DNA of 64,000 nucleotides from Brevundimonas sp. M20 (GTDB lineage Bacteria > Pseudomonadota > Alphaproteobacteria > Caulobacterales > Caulobacteraceae), in NCBI RefSeq assembly GCF_006547065.1, contig NZ_CP041243.1:2619001-2683000 (forward strand). The letters are read 5' to 3'. Numbering within the stretch: position 1 is the stretch's first letter; each line of letters opens with the position of its first letter. Of the stretch, positions 26,294-34,202 are shown in pieces. Below the pieces are notes generated by a model. That model did no database searches and was not told where the DNA came from. It saw only the letters and a program-made list of their open reading frames with translations. The position numbers and the translations under genes were made by a program.

Positions 26294-26337
26294 AGAAAAG
26301 GCCGGCCGGCGCGCGGGCGCCGAGCCGGCCGTCGAGG

Positions 26338-26601
26338 TCAGCAGTCCGGCAGATCGTCGAGATTGTTCTTGGTCGAACCGTCGCGCTGAGTGCGCAAGTA
26401 TTTGCCGGTTGAGCCGTTGACGACCTTGACCTGGGTCTTCTGGCCATCGGTCCAGTTGACCCAATATTCGTGGTCGCGGTTCTCGATGTCGCGGATCGCA
26501 TCCGCCTTAAGCCGAGGCGACCAGATCTCACCGTTGTTGCACAGCTTGGTGATGTCGCCGTCCTTGTCTTTACCGGACTTGGTTACATAACGCGTCGCCA
26601 T
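26338..26601 (-). CDS. DUF3892 family protein (87 aa)
   Basis: This small protein begins M-A-T-R-Y-V-T-K-S-G-K-D-K-D-G-D-I. It continues with L-C-N-N-G and W-S-P-R, a conserved pattern of DUF3892, whose function is unknown. A later segment reads Y-W-V-N-W-T-D-G-Q-K-T-Q-V-K-V-V. I use the ATG at 26601, which matches the family start; an upstream in-frame ATG at 26661 gives an unlikely leader. It lies between the WYL regulator (convergent) and the start of the restriction-modification block, on the same strand as the latter but 150 bp downstream of it. DUF3892 genes are often found within or near restriction-modification loci. Confidence 0.75.
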   Translation of the reverse strand: MATRYVTKSGKDKDGDITKLCNNGEIWSPRLKADAIRDIENRDHEYWVNWTDGQKTQVKVVNGSTGKYLRTQRDGSTKNNLDDLPDC

Positions 26602-26750
26602 GGGGCGTTTCCTTTCGGGAGGTGTTGTTGACCCGCCGACGTTCGCAGGCGTGCGCGACAAAACCTGTCACCCCCGACATAGTCGGGATGCGACGGACCT
26701 GTACGGCCCGTCATCTCGTCCCGGCCCGCCCGGCTAAGGAGCGTCGCCGA

Positions 26751-27860
26751 CTAGGCAGGGACAGCGTCGAAAATCACTTCGGCCTTGGCGAGCCGTTGCA
26801 GGGCGTCCACCGTCGCTTCTCGCTGCGCGTCCAGCTTGCGCATCCGGGTGGCGATCGCCTCTTGGGCCACCAAGTCGAAGGCACCGTCCGCGGTGACCGG
26901 GAACCGGAGACGCAGGTCCCGAATCTTGTTTTTCGACGGGGTGTTGCTGGCCCACCTGAATCCCTCACCCGCGAACACGCGGCTGACTTCTCTCAGGGCG
27001 TAAGCGTAGGATATGTCCGCCCGCTTACGGGTGAGAATACCTGCATGTCCGCTGATGGCGAACCGGTGTTTCGGGCGATGGAATACGGTGCCTGCGTGCG
27101 CGCCCTCAGTCGTGTAGTGCAGCGCCTCCACCTCGTGATCAAAGGTGTTGATCAGGGCCGGCTTCACATTGCGCGTGGCGGCCGTGTACAGGGGATAGGA
27201 CCCGACGTTAGCCAAGGCGAACTTCTCCGTATAGGTCGAGACACCCTTCCTGACGTCGAACGCTTCCTCGAGCGAGATCTCCGCAACCTCCACGTCCCGG
27301 AGTTCCAAGCCGAAGTTTAGCGCCGAAAGGTCTTCGGCCGTCTTTGACAAGTTCGACCGAATACCCGCGAGCCGGTCATAACGATCCGCCAGAAGCATCT
27401 GCGCCGGGAGGTCCGGCCTCCCATCGGCATCCACCGGCACCGAAATCGTCGCGGCCAAGGCCATGGCCTGGTTGATCTGCGTATAATCCTGACGCCCGTC
27501 TTCTTTGAAGCGGCCGGTCGCGACCACGCGGAAGGCCGCCGAGATCACCGGCACGAAATACCGCAGGTGGATGGCCTTGGCCCATTCCGACTTAGGCTTG
27601 AGCACAAGGACGTTGCAGGTCACCGAGAACGGCGCCTGACGCAGGGCGACGTGGCCCGCGTAGCCGATCCGCACGAAGGACAGGGCGTCGGCGTCGAAGT
27701 CGAAGCTGTCGATCGAGCCTGCAGTCTTCGAAGGGTCGGCGCTGGCACCGAACACGGGATGGGGACCAGGGTGCGCGTGAATATGGGCCTTCGTGAGTTC
27801 GCCGTTGCCGTAGACGATGTCGAACAGCTCCCGGATCGAAAACTCCTTGAACTCAGCCAT
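26751..27860 (-). CDS. Specificity subunit of a BcgI-like restriction-modification system
   Basis: The protein supplies DNA-sequence recognition for the upstream methylase/nuclease. It has 369 residues in two similar halves, each a target-recognition domain followed by a helical spacer. The first begins E-F-K-E-F-S-I-R-E-L-F-D-I and contains F-V-R-I-G-Y-A-G. The second begins I-S-L-E-E-A-F-D-V-R-K-G-V and contains H-A-G-T-V-F-H-R. I place the start at the ATG at 27860, which overlaps the upstream stop by 8 bp. Two domains predict a bipartite target. It resembles the B subunit of BcgI more than a typical type I HsdS. No separate HsdR is present. Confidence 0.8.
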   Translation of the reverse strand: MAEFKEFSIRELFDIVYGNGELTKAHIHAHPGPHPVFGASADPSKTAGSIDSFDFDADALSFVRIGYAGHVALRQAPFSVTCNVLVLKPKSEWAKAIHLRYFVPVISAAFRVVATGRFKEDGRQDYTQINQAMALAATISVPVDADGRPDLPAQMLLADRYDRLAGIRSNLSKTAEDLSALNFGLELRDVEVAEISLEEAFDVRKGVSTYTEKFALANVGSYPLYTAATRNVKPALINTFDHEVEALHYTTEGAHAGTVFHRPKHRFAISGHAGILTRKRADISYAYALREVSRVFAGEGFRWASNTPSKNKIRDLRLRFPVTADGAFDLVAQEAIATRMRKLDAQREATVDALQRLAKAEVIFDAVPA

Positions 27861-29988
27861 CGTCGCGCGCCTTGAGAAGATCGTCGATCTTGTCCCGGAC
27901 CGACTTGAGCTCGGCGTAAAAGTCCTCCTCCGTAATCTCCACCGCCTCCTCCTGCAGACCCAGCGAGACCTTTTCCGCCTTGGTCCAGAAGCGATCAACC
28001 GCCCAATCCCGGCCGCCGACCAGTTCGCCGAACGGGATGTATTTGGCCTTGGGCGTGACGAGCTCGACGCCAGGCGGGGGATCGGCTTGGAGATCGGCCT
28101 TGATCGCAACGAACTGCCGGAACCGCCTAGCCATGTCTGGCAAGTCATTTATCGTCGTCGAAAAGCGTTGCGCGTCGAGCGTTTCGCCGATGTCCTTGAC
28201 CAGATAGGCGAACACCGGATGCGTCTGCACAACCGTCGGGTCAGGCTTGCGCGTCAGCGCCAGAACATAGGTCTTCTTGGGTGTGGCGAAGAAGGTTTTT
28301 ACTGGCAGGGAAATGAGCGCGTCCACGGTGCACATCCGGGCGATCCAAGCGCGCAGCTTGTGGTCGGAAGCCTGTCCCCTGAGCAGAATCCCGTCGGGAA
28401 TGATGATGAAGGCGCGCCCGTTTGGGCGAAGCTCCCGCACCATCTTCTCCAAGAACATGGCCTCGACGCCCTTGCCACCCGCCGAATAGTCGATTGCTGC
28501 GCGCTCGGCGGCCAGTTTCAGATTACGGGCACCGCTCGCCACATACGGTGGATTGGACAAGATGAGATGGGCGGACCCCTCATTGATCTCCGCCAGCGAG
28601 CCTAGGCTGCTGTCGGAATAGGCGCGAAAAATCTCGTTGAACGCCCCCGCCAACGCTTGGGTGGCGTGGGGAAACGCCTTGAGAAGGTGGCTTTGGTAGA
28701 TGACGAAGTTCGCCTTCGCCAAGATGATGGCGAGCGACTCCGTCTGGTTGCTGCCCTTGTCGAACGCCCGGTACTCGATGGTGCTTTCGAGGGTCGGCGT
28801 CTTGCCCTTCATCACGACGTTGAAATCGCTTTTGCCGAGTAGCCGAGCGCGCCGCGCGGCCGTCTCGAGGGGGAAGCCCCCGACGCCGCAGGCGGGGTCA
28901 ACGACCCGGGCACCCTCGGGCAGCTTCTCGACCTCGGCCATATCGACAATCGCCCCCATCAGGCGACGCGGCGTGAAGAACTGCCCAAGGGAGCGTTGGC
29001 CGACGCTGCCCTTCAGGAATTCCTCGAACAGCCGGCTTTTGAACTCCCTGTCGATCTCTAGAAGCGGACCCCCGTTGATCTTGTCTTGTTCGAAGGCGCG
29101 GAACTTCTTCAAGACGCGCTTGAAAACGTGGTTGTGGTCGGTGTTCTCAGCGTCGAAGGCGAAGCCGTTGAGGATGGTGGTGCCGTCCTCGCCGGGCGGA
29201 AAGAGGGTCTCTTTGACGTAGGGACGTACGACGTCGGTGTAGTAGCGCAGGCATTTGTCGTCGCTGCGCTTGAGGACGTCGTCGAACGAGATCTCGTGAC
29301 CCTTTCGGTCCTCGGTGAGGACGCCGAGATCGGACAGGAACTTAAACATGAAGATCTCGACGAAGGTCGCCAGCGCCCGCTCGGGCGTGGGGTGATCGCC
29401 TGCGGTGTAAATGTCCTGCCAGACCGATCGCGCTAGCGCGGACGGGTTCAGGGTCCGCTCGGGCACGATCCGATCGTCGCGCAACCGCTGATCGACTTCC
29501 TCGATCGCTGCCTGGGAGGCCGCGATCACTTCTGCACTGACGCTGGCGTCTGGTGACACCCAGAGCTTGGAATAGTTCTGCCCGCCTTCGTCGAGGATGG
29601 ACTGGAACCCTCCCTCCCCGTCCGGCAGGAACCAGTTGGTCTGGGCGTTGTCCGTGGTCAGGCAGACCTTGGCCTTAAGGAGGGCACCAACTGTCGCGGC
29701 CTGCTTGACGCCGTCGTCGGCGTATAGATCGTCCTTGTATTCGATGCTCGCCACCACCCGGGTGTTGGCGCCGCGATCGTCGAGGATGAGTGCGTCTGGC
29801 TTGCGGGATTCCGAGCCGCTGTAGTCGTGCTGGGGAATGAGGCCACGCTCCTTGAGCGCCTTGAGGGTGGTCCCGCCGATGTTGAGGAAGCGGTAGGGGC
29901 CGTACGGTTTGCCCTCGCCCCGCTGTTTCAGCTCTTCAGTTTTCGAACGCGCCAAGATCCGCTCCCTCACTGCCCTCGCTTTAGGCAT
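27853..29988 (-). CDS. N6-adenine DNA methylase fused to N-terminal PD-ExK nuclease (BcgI A-like)
   Basis: A single chain of 711 residues appears to combine restriction and modification. Residues 30-150 form an HsdR-N-like nuclease: P64-D65 in K-P-D-A-L-I-L, then E83-Y-K85 in A-S-I-E-Y-K. Residues 190-330 are the helical HsdM N domain. The catalytic methylase domain has motif I D-P-A-C-G-V-G-G at about 364-371 and motif IV N-P-P-Y at 479-482. With the adjacent specificity subunit this matches the type IIB/BcgI plan, in which cutting needs no separate translocating HsdR. The alternative is a methylase-only system whose N domain is inactive, but both PD and ExK elements are intact. Confidence 0.82.
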   Translation of the reverse strand: MPKARAVRERILARSKTEELKQRGEGKPYGPYRFLNIGGTTLKALKERGLIPQHDYSGSESRKPDALILDDRGANTRVVASIEYKDDLYADDGVKQAATVGALLKAKVCLTTDNAQTNWFLPDGEGGFQSILDEGGQNYSKLWVSPDASVSAEVIAASQAAIEEVDQRLRDDRIVPERTLNPSALARSVWQDIYTAGDHPTPERALATFVEIFMFKFLSDLGVLTEDRKGHEISFDDVLKRSDDKCLRYYTDVVRPYVKETLFPPGEDGTTILNGFAFDAENTDHNHVFKRVLKKFRAFEQDKINGGPLLEIDREFKSRLFEEFLKGSVGQRSLGQFFTPRRLMGAIVDMAEVEKLPEGARVVDPACGVGGFPLETAARRARLLGKSDFNVVMKGKTPTLESTIEYRAFDKGSNQTESLAIILAKANFVIYQSHLLKAFPHATQALAGAFNEIFRAYSDSSLGSLAEINEGSAHLILSNPPYVASGARNLKLAAERAAIDYSAGGKGVEAMFLEKMVRELRPNGRAFIIIPDGILLRGQASDHKLRAWIARMCTVDALISLPVKTFFATPKKTYVLALTRKPDPTVVQTHPVFAYLVKDIGETLDAQRFSTTINDLPDMARRFRQFVAIKADLQADPPPGVELVTPKAKYIPFGELVGGRDWAVDRFWTKAEKVSLGLQEEAVEITEEDFYAELKSVRDKIDDLLKARDDG

Positions 29989-30295
29989 GGTCGCGTCCGC
30001 CGCGAAGAGGTAATTTCACGGCACTCAGCCCAATTGATACTGGCACCTGGCGATCTAGGACTGGAGGCCTGCGGGGTTCACCCATCGTCGGCGCTCAAAG
30101 CGTCAGCCGCGCTCGGCAAGGGGTGTCGCTCAGATCAGGAAACCGGGCGGCCAAATCGCGCGGTCAAACGCCGGCCAGCCGTCTGACATGACTTGATGGA
30201 TCCGTTTTCCATTCGGTGACAGAGCAACATCCTTAAACCGGTCGTGCTGAGGGTCCGCAACGAGTCAGAAGCGGGCTTCGACCAGCGCGAGCTCC
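29989..30295. other. Non-coding interval between the methylase gene and right-end repeats
   Basis: These 307 bp hold the promoter region of the methylase-nuclease gene, and I see no credible gene. Short plus-strand frames lack ribosome sites. Right-end transposase sites begin immediately after it. Confidence 0.55.
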
Positions 30296-30311
30296 CAAGT
30301 TAAGAGTGTCG
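30296..30311 (+). promoter_or_regulatory. TnsB-type binding site R3 (inverted relative to R1)
   Basis: CAAGTTAAGAGTGTCG shares its first 15 bases with site R1 but points the opposite way. R1 and R3 thus form a 15-bp inverted repeat around the right end. Confidence 0.7.
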
Positions 30312-30395
30312 AGCATCTGCTCTGACAAGAGGCAGACCGATCATATTGATCCGACTGCCCATCTCCGCTCCGAACGCGCGGCCATCGGTCACTTT

Positions 30396-30411
30396 CGACA
30401 GCCTTAGCTTG
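30396..30411 (-). promoter_or_regulatory. TnsB-type binding site R2
   Basis: On the minus strand CAAGCTAAGGCTGTCG matches L2 (CAAGCTAACGCTGTCG) at 15 of 16 positions. It lies 22 bp inside R1 in the same orientation, the close spacing typical of a Tn7 right end. Confidence 0.82.
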
Positions 30412-30417
30412 GAAACG

Positions 30418-30433
30418 TGACACTCTTAACTTG
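30418..30433 (-). promoter_or_regulatory. TnsB-type binding site R1
   Basis: On the minus strand CAAGTTAAGAGTGTCA overlaps the right terminal repeat. Its distance from the terminal TGT equals that of L1 on the left. Confidence 0.85.
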
Positions 30434-30441
30434 CGGCGACA
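30426..30441 (-). repeat. Right terminal inverted repeat of the Tn7-like element
   Basis: TTAACTTGCGGCGACA is the exact reverse complement of the left end at 2537-2552 and ends in the ACA expected of a right end. Confidence 0.95.
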
Positions 30442-30446
30442 CAAAG
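30442..30446. repeat. Target-site duplication, right copy (CAAAG)
   Basis: CAAAG directly follows the right end and equals 2532-2536. The pre-insertion site would have read GCC-CAAAG-GTTGCG. Confidence 0.95.
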
Positions 30447-30517
30447 GTTGCGCGAGCCGCCCGAGAACGATTGTGGTTAATCGGCCTTAAGATACAATAT
30501 CTTGTAGGGAACAAATC

Positions 30518-30544
30518 CCGAATCGGGCCGTGTCACCGATTCGG
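30518..30544. repeat. Inverted repeat upstream of the helicase gene
   Basis: CCGAATCGG (30518-30526) and CCGATTCGG (30536-30544) form a perfect 9-bp stem with a 9-nt loop. A smaller palindrome, AAGATA-CAA-TATCTT, lies near 30489-30503. Neither is followed by a T run. They may be regulatory sites or part of what attracted the transposon, since both lie beside its right end. Confidence 0.5.
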
Positions 30545-30658
30545 TCCTGATTCGTTTCGCGCCTGTTCCGCCCCTGCACAGCTTCGCATTTACCCCGGTC
30601 ACGTCCGCGAGACTCCCGCTTGAGGAACCGCGCCGGAAAGGCCACCTTTATCCATAAG

Positions 30659-33157
30659 ATGAGTGATCGCGGCACAGGCCGGGCCCCGTCGCGCGTAACG
30701 GCGATCCTGGGCCCCACGAACACCGGCAAGACCCATCTGGCGGTCGAGCGGATGCTGGGTCATGCGTCCGGCATGATCGGCCTGCCGCTGCGCCTGCTGG
30801 CGCGCGAGATCTACGACCGCATCGTCAGGCAGCGCGGCGCCGCCAAGGTCGCCCTGATCACCGGCGAGGAGAAGATCGTCCCCGACCGGCCGCACTATTT
30901 CGTCTGCACGGTCGAGGCGATGCCGCTGGAACGGACGGTCGAGTTTCTGGCGGTGGACGAGATTCAGCTGGTCGCCGATCCGGAGCGCGGCCACGTCTTC
31001 ACACAACGCCTGCTGCACGCCCGCGGTCGTGAGGAGACCATGTTCCTGGGCGCCGGGACCATGGCGCCGCTGATCCGGTCTCTGGTTCCGGATGCGGAGA
31101 TCGTCTCGCGGGATCGCCTGTCGGTCCTGTCCTATGCGGGGTCAAAGAAGCTGACCCGCCTGCCCCGCCGCAGCGCCGTCGTCGCCTTCTCGACCGAGCA
31201 GGTCTACGCCATCGCCGAACTGATCCGGCGCCAGCGCGGCGGCGCCGCCGTGGTCATGGGCAGCCTGTCGCCCCGCACCCGCAACGCCCAGGTCGAACTG
31301 TTCCAGTCCGGCGAAGTCGACTTCCTGGTCGCCACCGACGCCATTGGCATGGGGCTGAACATGGACGTGGACCATGTCGCCTTCGCGGGGCTGCGGAAGT
31401 TCGACGGCCGCCGCACCCGCTGGCTGCACGCCACGGAGATCGGCCAGATCGCCGGACGGGCGGGCCGCCACCTGCGCGACGGCACCTTCGGCGTAACGGG
31501 CGAGGCGCTGGAGCTGGACCCCGATCTGGTCGAGCAGGTGGTCGAGCACCGCTTTGACCCCGTCGAGAGCGCCGAATGGCGCAACGCCCGGCTGGACTTC
31601 GACACCCTGAACGACCTGCTGCGCTCGCTGGTGGTGACGCCGGGTGTGAAGGGGCTGAACCTGACCGCGCCCGCGCTGGACGAGACCCTGCTGCGCCGCC
31701 TGATCAAGGACGAGGAGGTCGCCCGTATCGGCCGCTCACGCGGCGCCATCATGCGGCTGTGGGAGGCGTGCCAGTTGCCCGACTTCCAGAAGACGACGCT
31801 GGATGAACACGGGCGGCTGGCCAAGGACATTTTCCAGGCCCTGACCGGCAAACGCGGTCGTCTGACCGAGGACTGGATCGCGCCCCGCTTCGCCGAACTG
31901 GATCGCGACGATGGCCAGATCGACCAGTTATCGGCCCGCCTGAGCGGCGTCCGCACCCTCAGCTACATCGCCCACCGCCCCGACTGGCTGGATCAGGCGC
32001 AGGGTTGGCGCGACCGCACCAAGGCGCTGGAGGAGCGGCTGTCAGACGTCCTGCACGAACGGCTGACCGCCCGCTTCGTGGATCGTCGCACCACCGCCCT
32101 GATGCAGGCCCTGAACGTGCGCGGCGATGCGATCGCCCAGGTCGAGGCGGAGACCGGCGAGGTCATCGTCGAAGGCCACGCCGTCGGGCATCTGGCCGGG
32201 ATCGACTTCCAGATCGACAAGGGCTCCACGGCGCTGGAGGACCGCGCCCTGCGCCACGCCGCTCGTCAGGCGGTCACGCCCGAGATCGCCAAGCGGCTGG
32301 GGCAGCTTGCTTCAGAGCCGGACGAGGCCTTCTCCGTCACGCCCGACGGCGCCGTGCTGTGGCGCGGCGTGCAGGCGGGAGTGATCATCGGCGGCGAGCC
32401 CTTCACGCCGCGCATCCGGCTGTTGGGCGACCTCGGCGCGCTGGCCGCGCGCGAGCGGGCGACGAAGCGGCTGGAAGCCTGGCTGGCGGGCGAGTCCGGG
32501 CGCGCCCTTCGTCCCCTCCGTCGCCTCAAGACCGTGGTCGAGAACGGCACGCTGAAGGGGCTGCCGCGCGGCCTCGCCTTCCGCCTGCTGGAGTCCGGCG
32601 GGATCATCGACCGCCGTGAGGTCGAGCGCGATCTGGCGGCCCTCAGTCAGGCCGAGCGCCGCACCTTGAAGGAGTTCGGCATCCGCGTCGGCGCTCACTC
32701 CGTCTGGCAACCGGCCCTGCTGAAAGAGCGCGCCCGCATCACCGCACAGGCCTTCATGGCGCGCGAGGCGTTCCGGCCGAAGCCGACGGGCCTCAGCATC
32801 CTGCCCGAGCCGCCGCCCCCGCCGCGCCTGCTGTCCGCCTTCGGCCTGCGCGCGGTCGGTCGCTTCGCCGCGCCGGTTGATCTGCTGGAAGCGCTGACCG
32901 AGCGCCGCACAAAGGGGGAAGGCAGGCTTTCAGACAAGGATCTGCGCGAGCTCGGCGTCACCGCCGATGAGGCGAGAGCCCTGTTCGCGGGCCTGAAGAC
33001 CGTGCGCGCCCAGCAGCCGGAACCTCCGGGCAAGGCGCCGAAGCCGGTGAAGGACTCGCCTTTCGCGGCGCTGGCCGCCCTGACCGCGCCCCCACCCGCG
33101 GCAAAGCCGGAGCCGCCGCGCCGCAAACGCCCGCGGCGCAAGGCGGCCCCGCGTTGA
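30659..33157 (+). CDS. SUV3-like RNA helicase (DEAD/DExH, degradosome type)
   Basis: This is an 832-residue helicase related to mitochondrial SUV3, an ATP-dependent RNA unwinding enzyme. Walker A reads G-P-T-N-T-G-K-T near the start. Motif II reads A-V-D-E-I-Q-L-V, and motif VI is I-A-G-R-A-G-R-H. The SUV3 C-terminal helical region follows, then a lysine/arginine/proline-rich tail that could bind RNA. I use the ATG at 30659, just before M-S-D-R-G; a TTG at 30620 is possible but has no better ribosome site. The stop overlaps the S4-protein start (TTGA). This gene is the first core chromosomal gene right of the transposon. Confidence 0.9.
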   Translation: MSDRGTGRAPSRVTAILGPTNTGKTHLAVERMLGHASGMIGLPLRLLAREIYDRIVRQRGAAKVALITGEEKIVPDRPHYFVCTVEAMPLERTVEFLAVDEIQLVADPERGHVFTQRLLHARGREETMFLGAGTMAPLIRSLVPDAEIVSRDRLSVLSYAGSKKLTRLPRRSAVVAFSTEQVYAIAELIRRQRGGAAVVMGSLSPRTRNAQVELFQSGEVDFLVATDAIGMGLNMDVDHVAFAGLRKFDGRRTRWLHATEIGQIAGRAGRHLRDGTFGVTGEALELDPDLVEQVVEHRFDPVESAEWRNARLDFDTLNDLLRSLVVTPGVKGLNLTAPALDETLLRRLIKDEEVARIGRSRGAIMRLWEACQLPDFQKTTLDEHGRLAKDIFQALTGKRGRLTEDWIAPRFAELDRDDGQIDQLSARLSGVRTLSYIAHRPDWLDQAQGWRDRTKALEERLSDVLHERLTARFVDRRTTALMQALNVRGDAIAQVEAETGEVIVEGHAVGHLAGIDFQIDKGSTALEDRALRHAARQAVTPEIAKRLGQLASEPDEAFSVTPDGAVLWRGVQAGVIIGGEPFTPRIRLLGDLGALAARERATKRLEAWLAGESGRALRPLRRLKTVVENGTLKGLPRGLAFRLLESGGIIDRREVERDLAALSQAERRTLKEFGIRVGAHSVWQPALLKERARITAQAFMAREAFRPKPTGLSILPEPPPPPRLLSAFGLRAVGRFAAPVDLLEALTERRTKGEGRLSDKDLRELGVTADEARALFAGLKTVRAQQPEPPGKAPKPVKDSPFAALAALTAPPPAAKPEPPRRKRPRRKAAPR

Positions 33158-33435
33158 GCGAACCGGCCTGTCGTATTGATGTCTGGCTTTGGCGCGCGCG
33201 GTTCGCGAAGACGCGGACGCTGGCGGCGACGATGGTGGAGAAGGGCGCCGTCCGCCTGACCCATCACGGCCAGCAGGTTCGTCTCGACAAGGCCAGCCGC
33301 TCGGTCCACCCCGGCGACCGTCTGGTGTTCGCCCTCGGCGGGCGGCTGTTCGACCTCGAGGTACTGGCCCTCGGCGAACGGCGCGGACCTCCGGAAGAGG
33401 CCCGCACCCTGTACGCCCTTACTGCTGAAGGATGA
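33154..33435 (+). CDS. S4-domain RNA-binding protein (HslR-like)
   Basis: The protein begins with R-I-D-V-W-L-W-R-A-R-F-A-K-T-R, the classic opening of the HslR-type S4 domain. It also has the V-x-L-x-H-x-G-Q-x-V and V-H-P-G-D-R-L elements. HslR binds stalled 50S subunits carrying a peptidyl-tRNA. The 93-residue gene starts at TTG 33154, which overlaps the helicase stop (TTGA), so the two are translated together. The coupling suggests shared RNA-related work. Its 3' end overlaps the convergent YceI gene by 17 bp. Confidence 0.88.
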   Translation: MSEPACRIDVWLWRARFAKTRTLAATMVEKGAVRLTHHGQQVRLDKASRSVHPGDRLVFALGGRLFDLEVLALGERRGPPEEARTLYALTAEG

Positions 33436-34048
33436 ACTCGCCTTCGAGGTGCAGCTTGACCTCGTCGCCCAGGCCCATCGGGATGCCGTAGGTGATGCCG
33501 AAGTCCGACCGCTTGATGGTCGCCTCGCCGTCGAAGCCGGCCTTGTAGGTGTTGCCCATCGACGGACCGGCCTGATTGAACTCGACCTCGATGGTCACCG
33601 GCTTGGTCACGCCGCGTAGGGTCAGGTCGCCGACCACGGTCGCCTCGTTCGGATCATCGGCGTCCACCGTCACCGAGCGCGAGACGAAGGTGGCGGTCGG
33701 GTGGTTGGCGGTGTCGAAGAAGTCGGCGGTCTGCAGGTGATTGTTGAGCCCCTCGCTACCGGTCAGCACATCCTTCAGCGGGATGGTCGCGGTCAGGGTC
33801 GAGGCGGACGGGTTGGAGGTGTTGAGGCTCAGTTCGGCCTGCACGTTCACGAACTGGCCTGTGTAGGTCGAGAAGCCCATGTGATCGACCGACCAGGTGA
33901 TGTTGCCGTGCGAGGAATCGAGCTTGTACGCGCCGGCGGTGACTTCCGACGGAACCTTGGTCAGGACGGTCTGGGCGACCACCGCGCCGCCGGTCAGCAG
34001 GGCGATGGAGGCGACACCGACGGCGGCGTAACGAAGAAAGGGACGCAT
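33419..34048 (-). CDS. YceI-family periplasmic lipid-binding-like protein
   Basis: The 209-residue protein has a signal peptide (hydrophobic stretch at about 8-25 ending A-V-V-A-Q). A YceI lipocalin-like barrel follows, recognisable by Y-K-L-D-S-S-H-G-N-I-T-W-S-V-D-H-M-G-F-S, L-R-G-V-T-K-P-V-T and the I-K-R-S-D-F-G-I-T-Y segment. YceI proteins bind isoprenoid-type lipids and act in the periplasm, though the physiological role is poorly known. The gene is monocistronic, convergent with the S4-protein gene and divergent from fdxA. Length is normal. Confidence 0.92.
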   Translation of the reverse strand: MRPFLRYAAVGVASIALLTGGAVVAQTVLTKVPSEVTAGAYKLDSSHGNITWSVDHMGFSTYTGQFVNVQAELSLNTSNPSASTLTATIPLKDVLTGSEGLNNHLQTADFFDTANHPTATFVSRSVTVDADDPNEATVVGDLTLRGVTKPVTIEVEFNQAGPSMGNTYKAGFDGEATIKRSDFGITYGIPMGLGDEVKLHLEGEFILQQ

Positions 34049-34202
34049 GGGGAGACTCCGGTAAATCTGTAAGAGTGATGGATACTAAATAGCCCGTGAC
34101 ACCGTCACTGCAACCCCCAAACGCCCCATCCGGTTGACAGTTCGGCTGGCCGGGGTCATCTGCGCGTCCCGCGCCCCTTACCGAAACGCCTGCCCCCCGC
34201 CC

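Larger units (their letters stand above)
2537..30441. mobile_element. Complete Tn7-like transposon (27.9 kb) carrying a defence island
   Basis: The element is bounded by perfect 16-bp terminal inverted repeats, TGTCGCCGCAAGTTAA at 2537-2552 and its complement at 30426-30441. It is flanked by identical CAAAG target duplications. Repeated TnsB-type sites lie inside both ends. It encodes TnsA, TnsB, TnsC and a large TniQ/TnsD-like protein, all with key residues intact, so it may still be mobile. Cargo lies on both sides of the transposition genes: Wadjet on the left; a Septu-like pair, a GHKL ATPase, a RecB-like helicase, a WYL regulator and a restriction-modification pair on the right. In canonical Tn7 the tns genes abut one end; here tnsA is about 14.9 kb from the nearer end in its direction, which suggests later acquisition of cargo or of a new right end. 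The target determinant is unresolved. Confidence 0.95.

Noticed and set aside
26751..29988. Classical type I restriction-modification system with missing hsdR
   Set aside because: The methylase has its own PD-ExK nuclease domain, so a separate HsdR is not needed; a BcgI-like system explains the data better.
2537..30441. CRISPR-associated (CAST-type) transposon
   Set aside because: TniQ is large rather than the short Cas-linked form, TnsA is a separate subunit, and no cas gene or repeat-spacer array is visible in the window.
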